Assembly (NCBI GenBank): GCA_030754475.1
Contig: JASMAE010000261.1
Coordinates: forward strand, 1 to 8,452
DNA length: 8,452 nucleotides
Source: Rhodospirillales bacterium
GTDB lineage: Bacteria; Pseudomonadota; Alphaproteobacteria; Rhodospirillales; JASLLV01
Direction: 5' to 3'
Below the pieces are notes generated by a model. The model saw nothing but the letters and a program-made list of their open reading frames with translations. It was not told the origin of the DNA and searched no databases. This document shows, piece after piece, positions 1 through 6,939 of this stretch. Both the position numbers and the translations under genes were made by a program. The stretch's first letter is position 1. Every line of letters starts with the position of its first letter.

Positions 1-413
1 TCAAGATGGGACCGTTTGCGCCGGCCCCCGACGACGCTTCCGCGGAAGGCGGCGTCCACGAAGCGCCGCCGGAGCCGCCGCGCTTCGTGGAGGTGGCGCA
101 GATGTATGTCCCCATCTTCGCCGGTGATAGCGTGGCGACGACGATCCAGATCCAAATCAAGCTCGAGACCCCCGACGAAGAGAGTGAAGCCACTCTGGTC
201 CGGATGATGCCCCGCCTCAACGACGCGTTTCTGAGGTATCTCTATTCCTCGTTGCCCCGGTTGCTGAGCAAGGACGAGCGGCTCGACGTCGCTGTCATCA
301 AACGCCGCCTGCAATCGGTGGCCGACAAGATCGTGGGGCCGGGTCTGGTTGAAAACGTGCTCGTGCAATCGGTCACCGATACCTCGCGTGTGCCGGCGCC
401 CGCGCCGAAGTGA
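1..413 (+). CDS. FliL-like membrane-associated protein, 5' truncated
   Basis: This is the C-terminal part of a protein. The frame is open to the left edge, and the first ATG (position 6) leads directly into a Pro/Ala/Glu-rich linker, so the true start and probably an N-terminal membrane anchor lie upstream. After the linker, the segment from PPRFVEV to about residue 120 follows the pattern of the FliL periplasmic domain: a short strand, a long amphipathic strand (TIQIQIKLE), an acidic turn, then MPRLNDAFLRYL, an arginine-rich helix (VIKRRLQ) and GPGLVENVLVQSV. The tail is Pro/Ala rich. FliL-family proteins bind the flagellar stator. However, no flagellar gene is visible here and the next gene is hppA, so a motility role is not established. 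It could be a non-flagellar FliL-like paralogue. The family call rests on pattern similarity only. Confidence 0.6.
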   Translation, partial: KMGPFAPAPDDASAEGGVHEAPPEPPRFVEVAQMYVPIFAGDSVATTIQIQIKLETPDEESEATLVRMMPRLNDAFLRYLYSSLPRLLSKDERLDVAVIKRRLQSVADKIVGPGLVENVLVQSVTDTSRVPAPAPK

Positions 414-500
414 TCGCTACCGAGCACCCCGAATAGGCGACGCTGCCGGAGGCGCGGTTGCGTTCCGGGGGCGGTTCTGGCAATTTCGCGCCGCGTTTCC

Positions 501-524
501 TGGGAACCCGCATCCGGGTTTCCA
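501..524 (+). other. Hairpin in the leader upstream of hppA
   Basis: Bases 501-510 pair with 515-524 around a four-base CATC loop. This gives a ten-base-pair stem with a single G-U pair; the core is AACCCG paired with CGGGTT. No T-rich tract follows, so it is not a classical intrinsic terminator. It sits 88 bases after the upstream stop codon and 50 bases before the hppA start. It could be a processing or attenuation structure, or a terminator lacking a U tract. Confidence 0.45.
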
Positions 525-531
525 TCCAATC

Positions 532-548
532 CGTCACACCGCGTGACG
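532..548 (+). promoter_or_regulatory. Inverted repeat just upstream of the hppA ribosome binding site
   Basis: CGTCAC at 532-537 and GTGACG at 543-548 form a perfect six-base inverted repeat around a five-base centre, ending 11 bases before the hppA Shine-Dalgarno sequence. As DNA it could be an operator half-site pair; as RNA it would be a small hairpin next to the ribosome binding site. The repeat is seen directly; any function is inferred. Confidence 0.35.
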
Positions 549-559
549 TGTCAGCACCC

Positions 560-564
560 GAGGA
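560..564 (+). promoter_or_regulatory. Ribosome binding site of hppA
   Basis: GAGGA lies nine bases before the ATG at 574, which is a good Shine-Dalgarno match and spacing. It fixes the hppA start. Confidence 0.7.
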
Positions 565-573
565 ATTCGAAAC

Positions 574-2667
574 ATGGCGAACGAATACTGGCTGGTCGTG
601 GCCTGTGGTGTCCTCGCGCTGCTTTACGGCGCGGTCACCGTTCGATCAGTCCTGTCGGCGCCAGCCGGCAACGAACGGATGCGCGAGATCGCGGCCGCGG
701 TTCAGGAAGGCGCGCGCGCGTATCTCAACCGCCAGTACGGAACCATTGCCGTGGTCGGCGCGGTGATCGGCGTACTGCTCGGTCTCAGGCTCGGAATCCT
801 GGTTGCGATCGGTTATTTCATCGGCGCCATCCTTTCGGGCGCCGCAGGCTACATCGGAATGAACGTCTCGGTCCGGGCCAACGTGCGCACCGCGGAAGCG
901 GCCCGCACCGAGGGTCTTTCGGCCGGACTCGGGATCGCGTTCAAGTCGGGCGCCATTACCGGCATGCTGGTGGTGGGCCTCGCGCTCCTGGGCGTGTCGG
1001 TGTACTACCTCGTGCTTCGCAACATCGTCGGGACGGGTACGGCCGAGGGAACCCGCCACATCATGGAAGCGCTCGTGGCGCTCGGGTTCGGGGGCTCCTT
1101 GATCTCCATCTTCGCCCGCCTCGGCGGCGGGATCTTCACCAAGGGCGCCGACGTTGGCGCCGATCTGGTCGGCAAGATCGAAGCCGGCATTCCCGAGGAC
1201 GACCCGCGCAACCCGGCCGTGATCGCCGATAACGTTGGCGACAACGTCGGCGATTGCGCGGGCATGGCGGCCGATCTGTTCGAGACCTACGCCGTCACGG
1301 TCGTCGCCACCATGTTGCTGGGCGCCATCTTGTTCTCAGGCCCGGACCAGGAAACGATGATGGCCTTGCCGCTCGTCATCGGTGCCGTGTGCATCGTCGC
1401 TTCCGTCATCGCCACCTTCTTCGTGCGCCTCGGCGCGAGCGGAAACGTCATGGGGGCGCTTTACAAGGGGTTCATCGCGAGCGCCGTCATCGCGGCGGCG
1501 CTGATCGCGGCGGTCATCGCCTGGTTGATCGGATTCGACGCCACCTTCGAGGCGAAGGCACGCCCGATCACGGGCGCCGAGCTTTACGTGTGCGCCCTCG
1601 TCGGCCTCACGGTTACCGGACTGATCGTCTGGATCACCGAGTATTACACCGGAACCCATCATCGCCCCGTGCAAAACGTGGCACGCGCTTCGACCACGGG
1701 ACACGCGACCAACATCATCCAAGGCTTGGCCGTGTCGATGGAATCGACGGCGCTGCCCGTGATCGTGATTTCGTGCGGAATCGTCGCGGCCTACCTCAGC
1801 GCCGGTCTCTACGGCCTGGCCATCGCCGCGACGACGATGCTCGCGCTTGCCGGTTTGGTCGTGGCGCTCGACGCCTACGGGCCGGTCACCGACAACGCCG
1901 GCGGAATCGCCGAGATGTCGAACATGCCCGAAGACGTACGCAAGGTGACCGACATCCTTGACGCGGTCGGAAACACGACCAAGGCCGTAACCAAGGGCTA
2001 CGCCATCGGCTCGGCGGGCCTGGCGGCGCTGGTGCTGTTCGCCGCCTACACCGAGGAACTGGGCCACTACTTCCCGGACGTCGAGGTGACGTTCCGACTC
2101 CAGGATCCGTTCGTCGTGGTCGGGTTGTTCATCGGCGGGATGTTGCCCTATCTCTTCGCCTCGATAGCCATGTTGGCGGTGGGCCGGGCGAGCGGACAGG
2201 TCGTGACCGAGGTGCGACGCCAGTTCAAGGAGATCCCCGGCATCATGGAAGGAACCGGCAAACCCGAATACGGCACCTGCGTGGACATGCTAACCAAGAC
2301 CGCGATCAAGGAGATGATCATCCCCTCTCTGCTGCCGGTGCTCGCGCCCGCGGTGATGTACGGAGTCGTCGTCCTGATCGCCGATCAGGCGGCGGCGTTT
2401 TCCGCCCTCGGCGCCATGCTGTTAGGCTCGATCGTGACCGGCATCTTCGTCGCCATCTCGATGACGTCGGGCGGCGGCGCCTGGGACAACGCCAAGAAAT
2501 ACATCGAGGACGGCAACTACGGCGGCAAGGGATCGGACGCGCACCACGCCGCCGTGACCGGAGATACCGTCGGCGATCCGTACAAGGACACCGCCGGGCC
2601 GGCCATTAACCCGATGATCAAGATCATCAACATCGTGGCGATTTTGATGCTCGCCATCATCGCCTAG
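574..2667 (+). CDS. hppA: K+-independent proton-translocating membrane pyrophosphatase
   Basis: HppA is an inner-membrane homodimer that couples pyrophosphate hydrolysis to proton export, recovering energy from biosynthetic pyrophosphate. The 697-residue length and many hydrophobic segments fit the bacterial family. The substrate-binding signature is intact: K190, GADVGADLVGK around residues 191-201, D209/D210, and the aspartates D219, D223 and D227 in the NVGDNVGD block. A second acidic region surrounds D440 (GPVTDNAGG), and the C-terminal block GDTVGDPYKDT covers residues 663-673. The segment GNTTKAVTKG carries lysine at 470 and threonine at 473. In this family that combination marks the K+-independent H+-pumping class, while Ala at the first position marks the K+-dependent class. 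The start is supported by GAGGA nine bases upstream. The gene is convergent with bamE, 37 bases apart, with no clear terminator between them. Nothing suggests damage. Confidence 0.97.
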   Translation: MANEYWLVVACGVLALLYGAVTVRSVLSAPAGNERMREIAAAVQEGARAYLNRQYGTIAVVGAVIGVLLGLRLGILVAIGYFIGAILSGAAGYIGMNVSVRANVRTAEAARTEGLSAGLGIAFKSGAITGMLVVGLALLGVSVYYLVLRNIVGTGTAEGTRHIMEALVALGFGGSLISIFARLGGGIFTKGADVGADLVGKIEAGIPEDDPRNPAVIADNVGDNVGDCAGMAADLFETYAVTVVATMLLGAILFSGPDQETMMALPLVIGAVCIVASVIATFFVRLGASGNVMGALYKGFIASAVIAAALIAAVIAWLIGFDATFEAKARPITGAELYVCALVGLTVTGLIVWITEYYTGTHHRPVQNVARASTTGHATNIIQGLAVSMESTALPVIVISCGIVAAYLSAGLYGLAIAATTMLALAGLVVALDAYGPVTDNAGGIAEMSNMPEDVRKVTDILDAVGNTTKAVTKGYAIGSAGLAALVLFAAYTEELGHYFPDVEVTFRLQDPFVVVGLFIGGMLPYLFASIAMLAVGRASGQVVTEVRRQFKEIPGIMEGTGKPEYGTCVDMLTKTAIKEMIIPSLLPVLAPAVMYGVVVLIADQAAAFSALGAMLLGSIVTGIFVAISMTSGGGAWDNAKKYIEDGNYGGKGSDAHHAAVTGDTVGDPYKDTAGPAINPMIKIINIVAILMLAIIA

Positions 2668-2704
2668 CGGCGATCGGCGGCCCGCGCGCGAATCGGGGCG
2701 AGCC

Positions 2705-3154
2705 CTACTTGTTGAATCGCCCGAAGTTACCGACGAGCTGGTCGATGAACGTCAGCTCGTTCCCCGCCGTCGGGGTCGTGCGTTCGACACGTTCGATGGT
2801 CCGGGCGTCGTCCAGGTCGTGCGTTTCGATGGCGGTGACGATTCCAGCCCGGTCGAAATGGACGATGAGCACCTGACGCTCGATAACTTTTGGCGCGAGA
2901 AACGCCAGGGTCTCGGTTCGCTGGCTGATATAGTACCAGACCTCATCGTCGAAGACGGCGGTGGTGGACGGCGAGCCCAGGGTTTCGATCACCGCGTTTC
3001 GGTCGTGCTTGCCCACCGTAATCTGGGCCACGAGATCGGGATCGGGAAGATTTCCGCGCGTGTCGACGCGCGCCGTGCACGCCGCCGAGGCCACTGTCGC
3101 GGTAAGGACGGCGACCAGGATCAACGTTCGCGTTCGATGAACCGATCTCAGCAT
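2705..3154 (-). CDS. bamE: Outer membrane protein assembly factor BamE (SmpA/OmlA domain)
   Basis: BamE is a small periplasm-facing lipoprotein of the BAM complex, which inserts beta-barrel proteins into the outer membrane. The product has 149 residues. A basic N-terminus is followed by a hydrophobic segment (residues 10-24) and a cysteine at 26, a probable lipidation site. The lipobox (SAAC) lacks the usual leucine at -3, so it is weak. The SmpA/OmlA core spans about residues 41-112: ITVGKHDRNAVIETLGSPS, then DDEVWYYISQRTE and a strand pair ending IVHFDRAGIV. A frame extension up to 3424 exists, but its first 90 residues are basic and low in complexity. The ATG at 3154 directly precedes the signal sequence, so I chose it, although I see no strong Shine-Dalgarno. 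The gene is divergent from the chaperone cluster and convergent with hppA. Confidence 0.88.
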   Translation of the reverse strand: MLRSVHRTRTLILVAVLTATVASAACTARVDTRGNLPDPDLVAQITVGKHDRNAVIETLGSPSTTAVFDDEVWYYISQRTETLAFLAPKVIERQVLIVHFDRAGIVTAIETHDLDDARTIERVERTTPTAGNELTFIDQLVGNFGRFNK

Positions 3155-3249
3155 CGTAAAATGAGCCACATCCGGCGCGTGTCGCCCCCAGGCACGATCT
3201 TTCGGTTCGCTTTCGTTGTTCGGCGTTCGAGCCCGGGCCGCGCTCGCGA

Positions 3250-3279
3250 ACCATGGCACCGGGCCGCGGCGATTGTCAA
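3250..3279 (-). promoter_or_regulatory. Possible bamE promoter
   Basis: Read on the minus strand, TTGACA (3279 to 3274) is a perfect sigma70 -35 hexamer. An 18-base spacer leads to CATGGT (3255 to 3250), a weak -10 matching three of six consensus positions. Transcription would start near 3243 and leave a leader of roughly 90 bases before the bamE ATG. The -35 is convincing, the -10 is not. Confidence 0.3.
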
Positions 3280-3336
3280 TCTTCCGCACCTGCGCACCAA
3301 TTCCGCCAAGCGATGGCGGGCGAGGCGCATTTAGGC

Positions 3337-3879
3337 ATGTTTTGGCGTAAGCGCGACACCGACACGGCGCGGCGGCTTTACGTCCGGATTGTCGCCCAGG
3401 CCCGCGAGCCGGCCTTTTACACACGCTTGGGCGTCGCCGATTCGGCCGATGGGCGGTTCGACATGATCGCGCTCCACGCCTATTTGGTCCTGCGTCGCCT
3501 CAAGCGCGATCGGGCGCAGAGCGCGCGGCTCGCGCAGTCCCTTTTCGATGTGTTTTTCGCCGACATGGACCAAAATCTCCGCGCCATGGGCGTCGGCGAT
3601 CTGAGCGTCGGCAGGACGGTGAAAGAAATGGCGAAACTGTTTTACGGACGGGTCTCGGCCTATGATGAGGGACTTGTCGCCGGCGCGGGCGTGTTGGCGG
3701 ACGCACTGGCGCGCAATCTCTATCGCGGTGCGGGCGTCGAAACGGGCGCCGTCGAGGCCATGGCCGGTTACGTTCGGCGCGAGGCGGACGCTTTGGAACG
3801 ACAGCCCCTGGACCCGTTGTTGGGCGGCGACGTGAGCTTTGGACGGCCGCCGTTTGCGGGCAAGGAAGAATCCCCATGA
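3337..3879 (+). CDS. Ubiquinol-cytochrome c chaperone family protein (Cbp3/UQCC1-like)
   Basis: Members of this family help mature cytochrome b and assemble the respiratory bc1 complex; the yeast and human relatives are Cbp3 and UQCC1. The protein has 180 residues, is mostly helical, and has no signal peptide or membrane segment. The family core is clear: YVRIVAQAREPAFY near the N-terminus (residues 15-28), FDMIALHAYLVLRRLK (41-56), then DMDQNLRAMGVGDLSVG and VKEMAKLFYGRVSAYDEGL (76-114). The ATG at 3337 gives the expected N-terminus and has GCGAGG nine to ten bases upstream. A start at 3253 would add 28 residues with no family character. It is the first gene of the plus-strand cluster, and its stop overlaps the yceD start by four bases (ATGA), implying translational coupling. 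The exact function in this organism is inferred from the family. Confidence 0.88.
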   Translation: MFWRKRDTDTARRLYVRIVAQAREPAFYTRLGVADSADGRFDMIALHAYLVLRRLKRDRAQSARLAQSLFDVFFADMDQNLRAMGVGDLSVGRTVKEMAKLFYGRVSAYDEGLVAGAGVLADALARNLYRGAGVETGAVEAMAGYVRREADALERQPLDPLLGGDVSFGRPPFAGKEESP

Positions 3880-4433
3880 CGACGGCAAAGCTGGAATTCT
3901 CGCGTCCGGTTTTAGTTTCCGGGCTCGACGGCCGGAAACGCAGGGTCGACATCGCGGCGGATGCGCATGAGTGCGCCGCGCTCGCCTGTCGCCTGGGGCT
4001 TTTGGATCTTTCGAGCCTCAGCGCGCGCCTCGTTCTCACGCCCGCGAATCAAGGCGCGGTGGCGCTCGGTGGCACGTTCCGCGCCGACGTGGTTCAGACC
4101 TGCGTCAGAACCCTCGAGCCCGTGCCGGCGCATATCGAAACGTCGTTCGAGCGCGTGTTCGCCGAAGCCGAGCGGATCGAGGAGGGGCCCGAACAATGGA
4201 TCACCATCGACGAAGAGGAACCGCCGGACCCTCTTGTTAACGGGACCGTCGATCTCGGCGAGGTGGTGACCGAGCAACTCGCGCTCGAATTGGATCCCTA
4301 TCCCAAGGCGGCGGGGTCGGATTTCAAGGGATTAGCGATCGAAACGCCGGCGGAAACGGGCGAAGACACCGACATGGGCGCCGGCCCCAAGGGTCCGTTC
4401 TCGGTCCTCGGCCGGCTCAAGCGCGCCGATTAA
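3876..4433 (+). CDS. yceD: YceD/DUF177 family protein, large-subunit rRNA accumulation
   Basis: YceD-family proteins (DUF177) are associated with accumulation of 23S rRNA and are typically encoded next to rpmF, as here. The 185-residue product is acidic, soluble and has no signal peptide. Family landmarks are LDLSSLSARLVL (about residues 43-54), VALGGTFRADVVQTCVRTLEP (62-82), the ETSFERVFAE strand, an acidic stretch, and DPLVNGTVDLGEVVTEQLAL near residues 117-136, followed by LDPYPKAAG and a C-terminal FSVLGRLK. It begins inside the stop codon of the chaperone gene (ATGA), so translation of the two is probably coupled. An 88-base gap separates it from rpmF. Confidence 0.9.
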   Translation: MTTAKLEFSRPVLVSGLDGRKRRVDIAADAHECAALACRLGLLDLSSLSARLVLTPANQGAVALGGTFRADVVQTCVRTLEPVPAHIETSFERVFAEAERIEEGPEQWITIDEEEPPDPLVNGTVDLGEVVTEQLALELDPYPKAAGSDFKGLAIETPAETGEDTDMGAGPKGPFSVLGRLKRAD

Positions 4434-4449
4434 GTGTCGCGCTCGCGGC

Positions 4450-4478
4450 TTGCTCCGGCACGGAATGTTGTTTAAAGG
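4450..4478 (+). promoter_or_regulatory. Possible weak promoter upstream of rpmF
   Basis: The 88-base gap between yceD and rpmF contains an AT-richer pocket. TTGCTC (4450-4455) and TAAAGG (4473-4478) are 17 bases apart, each matching only half of the sigma70 consensus. It could give extra transcription of rpmF-plsX-fabH. I consider it weak. Confidence 0.22.
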
Positions 4479-4521
4479 TTTTGCGAGGATCGAGCGGGGG
4501 GCAGAGGGAAGGTCTTGACGC

Positions 4522-4707
4522 ATGGCGGTACCCAAGAAAAAGATTTCGAAATCGCGGCGCAACAACCGGCGCGCCCACGACGCGCTTGTTTCCGAAGCGT
4601 ACGTAGAGTGCGCCAAATGCGGCGAATTGAAGCGCCCGCACCACGTTTGCGCGAATTGCGGCACGTACCACGGTCGCGAAGTCGTCCCGTCGAGCGACGC
4701 TGCCTGA
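4522..4707 (+). CDS. rpmF: 50S ribosomal protein L32, zinc-binding form
   Basis: L32 is a small protein of the large ribosomal subunit. The 61-residue product begins with the conserved MAVPKKKISKSRR and is strongly basic at the N-terminus. Cysteines at 30, 33, 43 and 46 form a C-x2-C-x9-C-x2-C zinc ribbon, so this is the zinc-binding (C+) version and not a zinc-independent paralogue. AGAGGGAAGG at 4503-4512 is a strong Shine-Dalgarno nine bases before the ATG, as expected for a highly translated ribosomal gene. The yceD-rpmF-plsX-fabH order matches the enterobacterial arrangement. Confidence 0.97.
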   Translation: MAVPKKKISKSRRNNRRAHDALVSEAYVECAKCGELKRPHHVCANCGTYHGREVVPSSDAA

Positions 4708-4717
4708 CAACGGCTCG

Positions 4718-5797
4718 ATGTCGGACTGGCCCCCGGGTCTTGTGTCCTCCGAACGCCTGACCCTTTCAATCGACGCCATGGGCGGCGACGGTGCGCCGCA
4801 GATGGTCGTCAAGGGAATCGCGCTCGCCCACGAGCGCCACCCCGAGGTCCACTTCCTCGTGTTCGGCGACGACAGCCGGCTTTCGCCCTTGCTCGAACAG
4901 GCCGGTCCAGCGGTGCAGCGGGTCTGCCAAGTCCATCACGCGGCCGACGCGATCCGCAACGACGCCAAGCCGTCGGCCGCCTTGCGCGCCGGCCGCAAGT
5001 CGAGCATGCGGTTCGCCATCGACGCGGTCGCCGACAAACGCGCGGCGGGCGTCGTTTCCGCCGGCAACACCGGCGCGCTCCTGGCAATAGCGAAGTTCGT
5101 GCTCAAGACGCTTCCCGGAATCGACCGCCCGGCCATCTCAACCTATTTCCCGACCGAGCGCGGCGAAACCGTCATGCTCGATCTCGGCGCCAACGTCGAA
5201 TGCGACGCCGACAATCTGGTCCAGTTTGCGGTAATGGGCGAGGTGTTCGCGCGCCACGTCCTCGGGCTCAAGCAGCCGACGATCGGCATCCTCAACGTGG
5301 GCGCCGAGGGCGCCAAGGGCAACGAAGCGGTCCGCAAGGCGAGCGAAATCCTTCAGGCGAGCCCATTGCCCATCAAGTTCTCGGGTTTCGTCGAGGGCGA
5401 CGACATTGGCGCCGGAACCGTTGACGTGGTCGTAACCGACGGGTTCACCGGCAACATCGCCTTGAAGACGGCCGAGGGGACGGCACGGATGTTCGGCGTT
5501 TTCCTGCGCGAGGCGCTTACGAAATCGCCGCTGACGCACCTTGGCGCCTTGTTGGCGCGGCCGGCGCTCACCGAATTGCGCATGCGGGTGGACCCGCGGC
5601 GCTACAACGGGGCGCCGTTCGTCGGCCTGAACGGAATCTGCATCAAGAGCCACGGCGGCACCGACGAAATCGGATTCGCCAACGCCATCGACGTCGCCAT
5701 CGACCTGATCCGGCGGGACTTCAACGAGAGAATCAAAGAGGATCTAGAGCGACTGATCGCGTTCCAAACCGAACCGGCGTCGGCCGCCGCTTCATGA
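4718..5797 (+). CDS. plsX: Phosphate acyltransferase PlsX
   Basis: PlsX is a peripheral membrane enzyme that converts acyl-ACP and phosphate to acyl-phosphate, the donor used by PlsY for the first acylation of glycerol-3-phosphate in phospholipid synthesis. The 359-residue length is normal. Visible signatures are LSIDAMGGDGAP (residues 16-27), VVSAGNTGALLA (112-123), the LNVGAEGAKGNE block, and VVTDGFTGNIALKTAEG, all typical of the family. The start is somewhat uncertain: ATG 4718 lies ten bases after the rpmF stop with a poor Shine-Dalgarno, and a GTG at 4742 would remove eight non-conserved residues. The gene overlaps fabH by four bases (ATGA), so the two lipid enzymes are likely translated together. 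Confidence 0.96.
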   Translation: MSDWPPGLVSSERLTLSIDAMGGDGAPQMVVKGIALAHERHPEVHFLVFGDDSRLSPLLEQAGPAVQRVCQVHHAADAIRNDAKPSAALRAGRKSSMRFAIDAVADKRAAGVVSAGNTGALLAIAKFVLKTLPGIDRPAISTYFPTERGETVMLDLGANVECDADNLVQFAVMGEVFARHVLGLKQPTIGILNVGAEGAKGNEAVRKASEILQASPLPIKFSGFVEGDDIGAGTVDVVVTDGFTGNIALKTAEGTARMFGVFLREALTKSPLTHLGALLARPALTELRMRVDPRRYNGAPFVGLNGICIKSHGGTDEIGFANAIDVAIDLIRRDFNERIKEDLERLIAFQTEPASAAAS

Positions 5798-6789
5798 ACG
5801 TTCGTTCGCAGATCGTCGGCTGCGGCTCGTATCTTCCCGAACGGGTCATGACCAACGACGAGATCGCCACGTTCCTGGATACCTCGGACGAATGGATCGC
5901 GGCACGGACCGGAATCCGCCAGCGCCACATAGCGGCCGAAGGCGAACTGACGTCGGATCTCGCGTTCAACGCCGCAGACAGCGCGCTTCGTGCCGCCGGT
6001 ATCCGTGCCTGCGAGGTCGACTTGATCCTCGTCGCCACGACGACGCCCGACAAGACCTTTCCCGCCACCGCAACCCGGGTTCAGGCCATGTTGGGCGCGG
6101 AAGGCGGCCCCGCCTTCGACCTGCAGGCGGTCTGTACGGGGTTCATCTACGCGCTTGCCGTCGCCGACAGCTTCATCCGGCTCGGCCAAGTCGATACGGC
6201 GGTCGTGATCGGCGCCGAGACCATGTCGCGCCTGCTCGACTGGGAGGACCGTAGTACCTGCGTTTTGTTCGGCGACGGCGCCGGCGCCGTGGTGCTGAAG
6301 TCCAGCAACCACCACGCCCCTTCGGGTTCGGGCGGGCGAGAGAACCTTCCGCGGGGGATCCTGTCCACTCACCTCCACGCCGACGGCCGAATCGGGAACC
6401 TGCTGCAGACGGACGGCGGGCCGTCGTCCACGGGAACGGTGGGGACGCTGAAGATGTCGGGCCGCGAGGTTTTCCGCCACGCCGTCGCCAATCTTGCCAG
6501 CGTTCTGGAAGAAGCGCTCGCCGCCAACGGAATGACGCCCGCCGACATCGATTGGGTGGTCCCCCACCAGGCGAACAGGCGGATCATCGAAGGAACCATT
6601 CGCAAGCTCGGCCTCGACGAAGACAGGGTCATCATCACCATCGAGCGTCATGCCAACACCTCAGCCGCTTCGATTCCCCTGGCCCTGGACGAAGGGGTCC
6701 GCGATGGGCGCATCCAGCCGGGCCAAGTCCTGCTGATGGAGGCGATGGGCGGCGGCATGACTTGGGGCGCCGGTCTGGCCCGCTGGTAG
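5794..6789 (+). CDS. fabH: Beta-ketoacyl-ACP synthase III
   Basis: FabH is the cytoplasmic thiolase-fold enzyme that starts type II fatty acid synthesis by condensing acetyl-CoA (or another short acyl-CoA) with malonyl-ACP. The product has 331 residues, with an intact catalytic triad: C114 in AVCTGF, H258 in VPHQANRRI, and N288 in HANTSAASIP. The N-terminus (GCGSYLPERVMTNDEI, then TSDEWIAARTGIRQRH) and the C-terminal EAMGGGMTWGAGLARW are classical. A small Ser/Gly/His-rich loop around residues 169-187 is within the variation seen in alphaproteobacterial FabH. Its start overlaps the plsX stop. A 150-base gap with a likely promoter follows. Confidence 0.97.
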   Translation: MNVRSQIVGCGSYLPERVMTNDEIATFLDTSDEWIAARTGIRQRHIAAEGELTSDLAFNAADSALRAAGIRACEVDLILVATTTPDKTFPATATRVQAMLGAEGGPAFDLQAVCTGFIYALAVADSFIRLGQVDTAVVIGAETMSRLLDWEDRSTCVLFGDGAGAVVLKSSNHHAPSGSGGRENLPRGILSTHLHADGRIGNLLQTDGGPSSTGTVGTLKMSGREVFRHAVANLASVLEEALAANGMTPADIDWVVPHQANRRIIEGTIRKLGLDEDRVIITIERHANTSAASIPLALDEGVRDGRIQPGQVLLMEAMGGGMTWGAGLARW

Positions 6790-6827
6790 GCGCTGGCACT
6801 AGGCGTAAGCACGAGACGGCCGGATCG

Positions 6828-6844
6828 GTTGGCGATTTTCCAAC
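6828..6844 (+). terminator. Weak candidate terminator after fabH
   Basis: GTTGG (6828-6832) pairs with CCAAC (6840-6844) around a seven-base loop. A pyrimidine-rich run containing several T triplets follows. The stem is short and the T tract is broken, so at most partial termination between fabH and ihfA is suggested. Confidence 0.22.
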
Positions 6845-6873
6845 GTCCCTTTCACTTTGTTTCCGGGGACCCT

Positions 6874-6908
6874 TTGACATTGACGGAAATCTTCGGCGGC
6901 GCTACGGT
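6874..6908 (+). promoter_or_regulatory. Likely ihfA promoter with two overlapping -35-like hexamers
   Basis: TTGACA (6874-6879) is followed immediately by TTGACG (6880-6885). From the second hexamer, a 17-base spacer leads to TACGGT (6903-6908) as the -10. Transcription would begin near 6915, about 25 bases before the ihfA ATG. This suggests that ihfA and the MerR-type gene, and possibly the tRNA, can be transcribed independently of fabH. Confidence 0.5.
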
Positions 6909-6939
6909 CTGATTCTGCTCAAGAATTCAAGGCACGACC

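Noticed and set aside
1336..2067. Long minus-strand open frame of 243 codons inside hppA
   Set aside because: It is rich in Arg, Gly, Asp and His as expected from the antisense of a GC-rich gene, has no recognisable motif, and hppA is unambiguous on the other strand.
2668..2704. Bidirectional terminator between hppA and bamE
   Set aside because: The 37 bases contain only a four-base GGGC/GCCC pair with a two-base gap and no T or A tract on either strand.
3155..3424. N-terminal extension of bamE giving a 239-residue frame
   Set aside because: The extra 90 residues are basic and uncharacteristic, run through the divergent promoter region and overlap the chaperone start. The ATG at 3154 leads straight into a signal sequence.
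5602..6651. Minus-strand open frame of 349 codons across plsX and fabH
   Set aside because: It spans two well-supported plus-strand genes in antisense. Its composition mirrors their codon bias and it shows no domain.
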